A DNA stretch of 64,000 nt from Lycium barbarum (Eukaryota; Streptophyta; Magnoliopsida; Solanales; Solanaceae). The position numbers and the translations under genes are program-made. Positions 50,401-59,383 of this stretch are shown here, piece after piece; the first letter of the stretch is position 1; each line of letters starts with the position of its first letter. The notes under the pieces were generated by a model that was given only the letters and a program-made list of their open reading frames with translations, did no database searches and was not told where the DNA came from. The stretch lies in NCBI RefSeq assembly GCF_019175385.1, contig NC_083344.1:62992782-63056781 (forward strand). The letters run 5' to 3'.

Positions 50401-50671
50401 CAACATGGGCTTGGGCCAACCCCTATGGCCGGTTGGGCTTTCCCTTTTTTGGGCCTCATTTTCCTTTTTATTTTTTGAGCCCAATTGGCTACAAATCTTG
50501 TTTTGTAATTCCCGAAATTCCAATTTTTGCCCTTGGCCTCCTCTCGTATTTCCACACCAATGTTATCATAGTCGGCACATTCATACTAAGTAAGGTCCAA
50601 ATATAGCCTCATTCATTTCAAGTCAAGTTATCTCAAATTTTTCTGAATATGCAAAAATGCCGGATATAACA
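47456..50671 (-). mobile_element. solo LTR H, antisense, inserted in LTR G
   Basis: A 3216-bp LTR starting TGTCACGACCC and ending GGATATAACA on the plus strand, with target duplication CATAG on both sides (47451-47455, 50672-50676). Reversed, it begins TGTTATATCCGGCATTTTTG, so it is a relative of element E. It has the hairpin motif (47911-47982) and a 51-nt exon-like segment (49182-49232). No internal region remains. Confidence 0.9.
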
Positions 50672-50935
50672 CATAGATATCATGTATTAGTACTTCCAGA
50701 TTGTATTATTCTCCCTAGATGCTCTTGTATTACTAAGACTAGACCCTGGGGGTATTTACTATCTTCCGCACTCTTTACTACTAGCTATCTATATATATAG
50801 TGAGACTTACGTACTTATTGATTTTCGCTACCTAACTTCTTCAATTTATGTATTAGTTCCTTATTGGGATAAGGGTTAGATTATCGAGGTGGGAAGGTAA
50901 GTACCCGCACGGCCTAAACAAACTGGGTCGTGACA
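50672..50935 (+). repeat. LTR G, right part
   Basis: It continues LTR G after solo LTR H and ends GGGTCGTGACA at 50935. A TATATATAG stretch near 50790-50803 could be a TATA box. Antisense gag sequence follows. Confidence 0.6.
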
Positions 50936-50937
50936 AC

Positions 50938-51369
50938 AATACCAATACGCGGGGCCATGGCTGCAGCAAGATGCATACCTGCGGTCTGTCTCTGCTCGGG
51001 AGTTTGTACCCCCACTCGAGTCTTAGAACTGTTACGTGGAGTAGTGGCTCCACCTACAATATGCTGACCGTCCAAATGAAGAAGTACCCGGGACATGATA
51101 TCCTAAAACATGAGGTCACACACAGTGTCGGGGTGAGTCTGAGCTGGTACTGCACCACCCACGACTGCTGGTGCTTCCTTTAGCTACTGCTCTGGAGAGG
51201 CTGAGCATGCTCGCCTCTGTCCGGCTATAGGGGCTCCACCCCTAGCTGGTGGGGCTCCATGGCCTCTCGATCGATCGTGGCCTCTCACTGCTCCTCGCCC
51301 TCTAGTGCCTGCCACAGGTGCAGGCTCTAGCACCTCATCCCTTGCTATCGTAGCTCGAGTCCTCCCCAT
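50938..51369 (-). pseudogene. antisense gag amino-terminal fragment of another gypsy element
   Basis: On the minus strand one frame reads MGRTRATIARDEVLEPAPV, an arginine/glycine-rich stretch, then APAVVGGAVPAQTHPDTVCDL and MSRVLLHLDGQ, ending with VGVQTPEQRQTAGMHLAAAM. This style is typical of gag starts in another plant chromovirus lineage (from memory). Two TAG stops lie in frame, at 51184 and 51103, both fitting CAG changed to TAG. The end is cut by the LTR G boundary. Confidence 0.65.
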
Positions 51370-51402
51370 CTGTGAGAGAACACAATTCGAATCGATGTCC
51401 AT

Positions 51403-52412
51403 TATTGAAATTGCGAATGATGATTCACATCGACTATTCTACTGAGTCCTTAAAAATGTTTTTATTTGCATATGGTTCTCACTACTCTACTCGTGCATAC
51501 CTCGATGTATCTTTCACCGAGTCCCGGGCCGGGTATGTTATCATGCACAACTTCAATGCATTGTTCACCGAGTCCCTCATTAAAGGGCCGGGTACGGTAT
51601 ATATGATGATATGATGATATGATGATATGATGATATGACGATATGATGATTTGATGATATAATGATATGATGACATGTCATGGCGGCCAGGAGGGCATAT
51701 GATGATCTTATTCACCGAGTCCCTCATTAAAGGGCCGGGTACGATATATGATATTGACAAATATGATTATGTTACAAAGGCAAGTGTTTTGGTATTCTGG
51801 ATATTGTACACATTTACTGTACTCCATATTTCAGTTATGATCCTTTTACTGTATTTCAATCTTTATATGCTTAGTACATATTCCGTACTGACCCCCTTTC
51901 TTCGCGGGCTGCGTTTCATGCCCGCAGGTACAGATACACGCTTTGGTGAACCGCCAGCTTAAGATTTCCCTTCTGCTATCTTGGAGAGTTCCGTTGTTCC
52001 GGAGCCCAGACTTTGGTATAGATCCTTTTTGATCTAAATATATGCATATATTGTTTAAGGGTACGACGGGGCCCTGTCCCGTCATATGTTACGTTACTGT
52101 TGATACTCTTAGAGGTCTGTGGACATATTTGTGGGTTGTGTATGGGTTTTGTTCAGCTGTGTCTATATGATGTGTTGTGGTATGATGTTCGTCCATAGTG
52201 GCAGCCTTGTCGGCTTGTATATGATATTGATATGTGATGGCAGCCTTGTCGGCTTGCTTTTATATGTATAATTATGCGACAAATCTGAGACCATGGGTTG
52301 GTCGTTATAAGATCCATATTGAGTTGTTGTGAAATGAACATATAGCTAACGAGAGTGTATACGGGTGTCCAGGTCGGGCACCAGTCATGGCCAAAGGGGT
52401 TGGGTCGTGACA
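51403..52412 (+). repeat. C-type LTR, 3' part
   Basis: From about 51440 it matches the C1 LTR (near 17520 onwards): CACCGAGTCCC units, hairpin motif at 51862-51931 with CGCAG|GTACA, and a terminal GTCGTGACA at 52412. It carries an 8-bp microsatellite (ATGATATG type, 51603-51677). The 5' part of the LTR is missing. Confidence 0.78.
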
Positions 52413-52613
52413 CAATATAGTGCAATAATGGTACGAATGTGATACCATGCCATGCAAATGAGGTGTACACATGTACTCTGGACGAAAATATCAAGGTCTC
52501 AGTAGAACAACCCAGCGTGACTCGCTAAGTCAAAGTGCCACCCGTCTAAGATCTTTGCCCAACAGACAATCGGACCCTAGCTAATTTCTCACAGGGGAGT
52601 CTCACTGCCACCA
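52413..52613. other. spacer left of element E, no gene seen
   Basis: Nothing recognised. It ends in CACCA (52609-52613), the left target duplication of E. It presumably continues at 62713. Confidence 0.5.
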
Positions 52614-55600
52614 TGTTACATCCGGCATTTTTGCATATTCAAAAAATTTGAGATAACTTGACTTGTAATGAATAAGGTCATACTTGGACTTTACTTGGTA
52701 TGAATGTGTCGGCTATGAATGCATTGGTGTGGAATTACGAAAGGAGGCCAAGGGCAAAAATCGGAATTTTGGAAACTTGTTCCATGAATTACAATTTTTT
52801 AGCCAACAATTGGGCTAAAAAAAAAATATAAAACAAGGCCCATTTTGAGAGGGGTGGCCGGCCATGGTGAGGCCCAAGCCATGGCCCCTAATAAATTTTT
52901 CCATGTGATGAATTAAGATAAGGAACCATATTATATATATGTATCATTATCCTTTAGAGCTTTCAAGAAACTAGAAGAAAGAACAAACCAAAAGAAGAGC
53001 AAAAAAATAAGGGACCATTCGGCCCTTCCTTGCAAAAATCAAGACCAAGATTTAGCCACCAAGAAATTAAATTCTTCAAGTAAACTTGCCAATTCAAGGG
53101 TGCTAAGTAACGTGGAGTCGTTGTTTCGGGCAATCGGTGGTTCGTTTTCTCTAGCTACCAACTTGGGTCAAGTTAAGAACTTGAAGGAAAGGTAAGAATT
53201 TTATGCCTTTGTTATGTTATGGAAGATGTATGGATGATGTAGTGTGTGAAAATGAATGAAAACCATGAAAATTTTGTGTGTTGGGTGTGTATGTATATTG
53301 GCTGTATGTATGCATGTGTTGCATATTCATGATGACTTGAATTCATGATGAAATCTAGTTGTTGTTGTGGTAGAAATTGTGTTGGAAGTGAAAGTTATGA
53401 AATTCATGGAAGCATGAATATAGGTGGTGTGGCCGTGTATATATATTATGGTATGAAAGGTTGATGGATTAATTTTGTGTAGTAGGTTGCTTGTCATTTT
53501 AATGCATGGAAAGTGGAAGAAAAATACATGAAACTATGGGTGTAGTGTTAGGGCCGTGAGGTGCTATGTTGATAATGGAATGTGAATTAAATCTTGTTAG
53601 TACGTTAATTGTGTTATTGTGAAATGAATGGAAGAATAATGGCTTTTGTTGTTATGGAAAAATGGTTACTAAGTTGTTGTGGGAAAACATGCAAGTTTAT
53701 TGTAACTTGTGTAAATATGGAAATGAAAGTAGGAAGATGCAAATTATGATTATCATTGATGAAGTTGGAAGATAGAAATATGTCATGAATATGTTTGCTA
53801 AAAGATTGGAAGTTGTGGGTGAATTATGCCTTTGGTAGGAAACTTGTATATTGTGTATACCTTATGTATATTTGGTGAAAACGATATGATATGCCTCTGA
53901 ATTATGTTGTAGTGATCTTGATGAGTGATGAATATGAAAATGATAAGATTGGTTTGGAAGTGTAAGGTCGGAATGGAAGAAGTTATGTTATGCCGGAAAG
54001 ATGACTAGTTATGCCATATTATGTGTTTGTAATGCTTGTTGTTGTTATTGATGTTATTGTGGGGTTGCTGTGTTGACATATTAAGCCGAGCTAAGTCTCG
54101 GGGATGTTATATGTATAGGGGAAATGCTGCCAAAATTTCGGTAGGCTAATATGTGCTTAAGTTTGGAGTCTTAAGGTTTGAAATTGACAATTGGTAAACT
54201 TGACCATTTGTAGATTCTGGATGAAATTGGAATCGAAGCCAAGCGAGCGTAAGACGCAATCGAGGTAAGTAAAGCCTTCCCCTTTATTCTTAGGCATGTT
54301 CTGAATGTAATAGGCTCGGCCGCGGGCCTTGAATACGACTTCGTTCCTCGGAATTCGAGATGGAAATCCGCTCCAATTCCTTCAGTACGATTGAAACCAT
54401 TTCCTTATAAAATGCCTTTAAAGTGAACTTTTGTACGAAACTTTTCTAAACGGAGTCGGAATACTTCCAAATGATTATGGATGACCTCATAAGGTCCATT
54501 ATCAGTAATTTACGTATGTCGCCTCGGGTTGGTTCGAGGTGGGCCCACGGAGCCCCGATACCTATTGTATGATCTAAATTGTCTCATTTCTGTCCGATTC
54601 TCACAAGTAACATCTGGACTATTATTCTGATCATGATATGACTACTTTTTATATAAATTTTACAAAATGGCTTTGACATCTGATTCTGGTAATAATCTGT
54701 CGTGCCTCCCCAAGCAGGATATAGGCGCATATTATGAACGCTATCCGAATACTCTGATTTGACTCGCCATTTGGCCTACTTCAGTTTGATTGAGTCGGTA
54801 TAACGGTCTGTATGTGTGTGGTTTCTCATTAATCTGTTCGTGGATGTCTCAATGCTTCCTTTCACCGGATCCCGGGCCGGTTTATATCGTGCGGATGGGC
54901 CGCCGAGTCCCTTGTCGGGGGCCGGGCCCCATGTATGTATTCCGAAGTATGATGTGTCCGGTTCCGGGGTACTGTGGTATATGTCCGTCCCCGGTTACCG
55001 TGTATATGTTACGAAGTATGATGTGTCCAGTTTCCCGGCGTGTGATCTGTCCCCGGGGTTACCGTGGTTATGATATGATGTGTTATGTGACGGAGATGTT
55101 CGGAGATATGAAATCTTCTGAAATATGATATGTTGCGGTGCCAAAGGCAGGAGTGGCGACCACGTTCCTGTGCCCTATTATGATTCTGTCTGTTTGATTG
55201 GATTCTGATTTTGTCTGTCTGTATGGATTCTGATTTTGTCTGTCTGTATGGATTCTGACTGTTTCTGTCCATTCGGATTATGATTCTGTCTGTCTGTCTG
55301 GACCATGATTCTGTCCGTCCGTCTGGATTATGATACTGTCCGTCCATTTGATTTATGGTTCTGTCCACTATATTTCTATGCTTCTGGTTCGGGCTATGGT
55401 TATGTTTGTTATGTTTCTGCTTTACATACTCGGTACATTTTTCGTACTGACCCCCGGTTCTTCGGGGGCTGCGTTCCATGCCCGCAGGTACAGACGCACC
55501 TGGAGATACACCGCCAGTCTAGGGATCAGATTCTGCTATTTTGAAGAGCTCCTTTGATCCGGAGCGAATACTTTTGGTATATATCTTCTGACATCTGTGT

Positions 55601-55942
55601 ATTCTGTATGTATGATAATTCTGGGTACGGCGGGGCCCTGTCTAGTCATCTGATTCTGTGTGTCTGTTAGAGGCCTGTAGATATGTATGTGGGTTACGGG
55701 TTACATCTGTTCAGGTAGGCGTGCACGATTTTGTGACTCTGTCCGTTATGTTAGCCTTCTCGGCTTATATGTAATTTCAGTATGTTCGGATATGTGTATA
55801 TTATAGCGCGTGCTGCATTTGTATTGGCTTAAGTCTGTATATAGCTAGTGTGAATTATCTGTCTGGTACGATTCTGTCAGGTAGGTACGTATGGGTATCC
55901 AGTTAGGATACCAGTCGCGGCCCACGGGGTTGGGTCGTGATA
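52614..55942 (+). repeat. 5' LTR of element E
   Basis: Begins TGTTACATCCGGC. The end reads CGTGATA where CGTGACA is expected. It has a donor-like AAAG|GTAAGA at 53192, a 51-nt exon-like segment at 54214-54264, imperfect repeats rich in TCTGTCTG (55184-55350) and the hairpin motif (55420-55490). Confidence 0.94.
54214..54264 (+). other. 51-nt exon-like segment in the E LTR
   Basis: Bounded by CCATTTGTAG and CGAG|GTAAGTAAAG, a perfect plant donor consensus. The 3' LTR copy (60979-61029) has GTATGT instead. Candidate leader exon, inferred. Confidence 0.45.
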
Positions 55943-55946
55943 GAAG

Positions 55947-55958
55947 TGGTATCAGAGC
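55947..55958 (+). other. primer binding site of element E
   Basis: TGGTATCAGAGC four bases after the LTR end; initiator-Met tRNA type. Confidence 0.92.
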
Positions 55959-55999
55959 GGTTAGTCCTCGGTATGTCTACAGGCCGTGTCTAGTAGAGT

Positions 56000-56039
56000 C
56001 TTGTTTATCGATGTGTTGTGCACCACATCTATAAACAGG
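56000..56039 (+). promoter_or_regulatory. leader hairpin with GTGCAC loop, element E
   Basis: The lower stem CTTGTTTAT (56000-56008) pairs with ATAAACAGG (56031-56039), with one G-U pair. The upper stem GATGTG (56010-56015) pairs perfectly with CACATC (56024-56029). The loop TTGTGCAC (56016-56023) contains GTGCAC. AGATCGTGCGATAG follows at 56081-56094. Confidence 0.65.
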
Positions 56040-56145
56040 AGGCTCCAGGGCATTTAGGATGTTACCCTTCTTTGGATCTTAGATCGTGCGATAGAACTGT
56101 ATTAGTAGGATGATCCCCTCCTGACGATTTGTTATGTTTTCAGCG

Positions 56146-57590
56146 ATGCCTCCGAGGAAAGCAACAGCTGCCCAGAAGGGCAAAGCGGGGGTTGAGGTAG
56201 GAGAAACTAGCCGGCCCAGAGAGTTACCAGGTCCAGTGCGCGGTTAGCGCTTGAGGATGAGCCCCTGTCAGCCGGCTCTGTTACACCGCCCTTATTAGAG
56301 GAGATTGGAGCAGCAGCAGCTGCTGATCAGAGGGCGGCTCCACCGCGAGCTCCCAGGGTTCCAGTGCCCGAGCCTCCAGCTCCACAACCAGGGGCAGAGG
56401 ACAAGGCTATGCGAGATGCGGTTCAGTTATTGACCATGCTGATGACGGAGCAGGTTCGTAGGCATGGATTTGGGGGTGGTCGTTCAGACAGGTATGAAAG
56501 CTCCAGGGCTCGTGAGTTCTTGACATGTAATCCTCCAGAATTCTTCGGGACAAAACCCGAGGAGGACCCCCAGGAGTTTATTAGGAAAATGGAGAGTACG
56601 ATACGGTTGATTAAGTCTTCGCCGACTGAGTCCGTCGAGTTGGCTTCGTATCGGTTATATGAGGTAGCGGCGAACTGGTATGAGTCCTGGCAGCTATCCA
56701 GGGGTGACGATGCTGCCCCAGTGGTATGGGCTGAGTTTACTAAGTCTTTTCTAGATCATTTTCTACCTCCAGAGCTACGGAGAGCTAGGGTTGATCGATT
56801 CTTGCACCTGAGACAGAACGGTAGAAGTGTTCGTGAGTACAACCTAGAGTTCGACTCACTGGCTAGGTATGCACCCGCTATAGTAGCGGATATGACCGAT
56901 AGGGTGCACCGATATGTGATGGGGCTGGATGACTATCTGATCAATAGCTGCCTGGCGGTTGCTTCTCAGCCAGGGATGCATATTGCCCGGGTGCAGGCGC
57001 ACGCCCAGGGCATGGAGGACCGACGTAGGGAACGTCGGCCTGATAGGGGTCACGACAGGAGCCGGCCTAAGAGAGCCAGATCGGCCGGGTATTCAGGGGG
57101 ATTTCAGAGCGAGTTTTCTCAGCGGCAGGGTAACAGGTATTCGTCCCAGCCAGCACACAGTACGCCCCCACAGTTCTCGGGATAGAACTCCATGGCTTCG
57201 AGTTCGCAAGTAAATAGGAGTTTCAGTCAGATGGGGCCATCCATACCTCGGTGTCCTTATTGCAGGAGGCGTCACCCTGGGGAGTGTTATCGTGCCACTG
57301 GTGCCTGCTTTTCTTGTGGCCGACAAAGCCATACGATGAGAGAGTGTCCGTATAGGGGTGGTCCAGGTGGTTCAGCCCAGCTTACCGGGTCAGTTGCTGG
57401 CTCGTCTTCTCCTTCGACAGCCATACGCCCCACGGGGCGAGGAGCACCAGCACCAACGAGTCGTGGCCGGGGGCGAGGTGCAGCTTCTGGTTACAGCGGT
57501 CCTTCGAACTGTGTATTTGCTTTGACCGGCCGGCAGGACCCAGGAGCGTCTTCAAGTGCAGCCCCAGGTACGTTAGTGATCTTTTCTTGA
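56146..57590 (+). pseudogene. gag with start of protease, element E
   Basis: Starts MPPRKATAAQKGK after GTTATGTTTTCAG. A one-base loss near codon 23 (about 56212) shifts the frame; the main frame then runs from about 56220. Gag capsid: PGAEDKAM, FLTCNPPEFFGTKPEEDPQEFI, VELASYRLYEVAANWYESW, FLDHFLPPELRRARVDRFL and VHRYVMGLDDYL. After a basic linker there is a TAG at 57183, then zinc knuckles CPYCRRRHPGEC and CFSCGRQSHTMREC, then the linker into protease (VFALTGRQD). The frame ends in TGA at 57588, where element A has [10 protein letters not shown], and similarity is lost before the active site. There is no pol afterwards. Gag of this copy cannot be made in full. Confidence 0.9.
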
Positions 57591-58639
57591 GGAATATGTG
57601 TATGAATGGGTCTATACTTTATCATATTATGTAATTTTCTTCTCCTGGGTATTAGCGGAGTAAGGTAATTTTCGACCTAATAGATACTGAGGATTTCGAA
57701 GGGAGATATGATAATTGTATGGTTTAGCCCGGGGCGGGACCTGCTAAGAGAGCTTTTCGAAAATTTATTAAGACTCCGATCTGCCCTAAATTATGTGACA
57801 AAGGTCGTGCGGGGCAGTCGACGCCATTATATTAAGGTTAACGCGTCAAAATGTATGAGAGTTTCGAGGTTAAGCGTGCTAAGGCTAGAGCAATTCTGGG
57901 ATGGGTGACCCCCTGGGAAGGATACTATTTTTTTTTTCATAAATGTAAATATGATATATAAATGGAAATTTTGGGTAACCTAAAAAAAAGAGAATGTGTG
58001 GAGTAACTAGTGCCCTTACAGGAGTCGCGCAGACTGGTGCGGACTAAATGGGCAAAAAGAAGATGCGCAATATCGCTCGAGAAATTGAGCGAATTTGAAT
58101 AGCGGTCGGAGACGTTCGCAAGTAAGATATTGGCAAATGTATATGTATATGTATGATTTTCGTCTGGTGATTATGTGGATCAAGAGCCGAGTCCCGGCGA
58201 TTAATGTTATGATAGACGAATGGTTTTACTAAACCGAATACATGAAACGAAGCGGAGACGAGGATACGAATGTTGTCAAAAATATATATAATAGATAAAC
58301 TCCGGTTACGTTACCACTTAGTCTAGTGCGACGATATTTGGAAAAGTAAATGAGTATGGATAGTAGGAAAGATGAAGGATAAGAAATGTGAATAAGCAGA
58401 ATCTTTGAAAGAGTCGATAAGCGACACGTAAGACGATTTGTATGACAACTTGGCAAACAAGTTTATGAATGAGTGAACAGGTTTCGATGAGATAATCGGT
58501 GATATAATGGTCGAGGTGAATAATGAAATGTCGGCAAAGGGAAATTTTCGTAAATCACTGGAGCCTTAATAGAAGTGGTCTGATTCTAATCAAAACTCTA
58601 TTTGTTGTACTTCTGCACCTCTGATTCTGATAAGACTCT
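57591..58639 (+). other. non-coding internal region of E with 5S-like part
   Basis: No pol similarity seen. It contains the 5S-rRNA-like segment at 57861-57920 and a T-rich run near 57929-57938. The rest is unrecognised. Confidence 0.7.
57861..57920 (+). other. 5S-rRNA-like segment inside element E
   Basis: GTTTCGAGGTTAAGCGTGCT, then AGGCTAGAGCAATTCTGGGA, then TGGGTGACCCCCTGGGAAG. This follows the 3' half of plant 5S rRNA (AAGTTAAGCGTGCT, GGGCGAGAGTAGTACTAGGA, TGGGTGACCTCCTGGGAAG, from memory). The 5' half, upstream from about 57820, is only weakly similar. It shares TTTCGAGGTTAAG and GACCCCCTGG with the D segment, which suggests one common derived source. Confidence 0.72.
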
Positions 58640-59010
58640 GTCTATTACGCCTCTGTACTTCTGAACCCGATTACGTTTCTGTCTGATACACCTCTATCCG
58701 ATTGACTCTGGACATGAATCTGTCTGATATAACTCTGTATGTCTGACTCTGATTACGAATCTGTTCGATACATCTCTGTATGTCTGATTCTGATAGTGAA
58801 TCCGTCTGGTACATCTCTGTATGTCTGATTCTGATTACGAATCCTTCTGATATATCTCTGTACGTCTGACTCTGATCTCGGATCTGTCTGATACCCTCCC
58901 ATACATCTGACTTTGACTACGAATCCGTCCGTCATAGTTTAGTACGTTTGCCTCCGATTACGAATCCGTCTGATATGCTCCTGTGCGTCCGATCCCAGTT
59001 CTGAATCTGT
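58640..59010 (+). repeat. 41-bp minisatellite in element E
   Basis: Units of the type CTCTGTATGTCTGATTCTGA, then TTACGAATC and TGTCTGATACAT, repeat with a 41-bp period; at least three units are clean and the edges are degenerate. It lies between the 5S-like part and the polypurine tract. Confidence 0.8.
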
Positions 59011-59342
59011 TTGGTACGACTTGGAATCATAATGATGCGGTAAGGAACCGAGGAGTATGAGAAGAAGTGATAGTAAGTATAATGTCTGAAAAGCTTTGAA
59101 TGAAAAGGAAGAAGGGACATAGCGTCCGTAAAGAGAGCGAAAAGCATTCCTCTGTTATTAGAATGTAGCTCATGACCCAGTGATTATGTGGGATATGAGA
59201 AAATACGTTATGAAAGCATTTGCATCAGTAATATGAAAAATCACTCCATCACATTGGTAAAGAATCCATATCGGAAAGTCAACAAAGGACGACTATAAAA
59301 AGAACCATCCCGAAGTAGTATGACGCCACATGAGGTCAATTT

Positions 59343-59383
59343 AACATTCGAGGACGAATGTTTTAAAGGGGGGGGGGGGAGGA
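59343..59383 (+). other. 3' stem-loop and polypurine tract of element E
   Basis: AACATTCG-AGGA-CGAATGTT (59343-59362), then AAA, a long G run and AGGA (59365-59383) directly before the 3' LTR. It is the same stem-loop as in A and D. Confidence 0.9.

Noticed and set aside
54790..55128. 112-residue open frame repeated at 61555-61893
   Set aside because: Same reason: LTR sequence of element E copied at both ends; composition is that of the repeat-rich LTR and no domain is recognised.
55009..55479. 156-residue minus-strand frame, repeated at 61774-62244
   Set aside because: Arises from TCTGTCTG-type repeats read in reverse; low-complexity protein with no recognisable fold.
56146..56253. Third case of the shared early TAG in gag
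   Set aside because: In E the apparent TAG at about 56245 comes only after a one-base deletion; in the proper frame the codons read on, so it is not the same stop.
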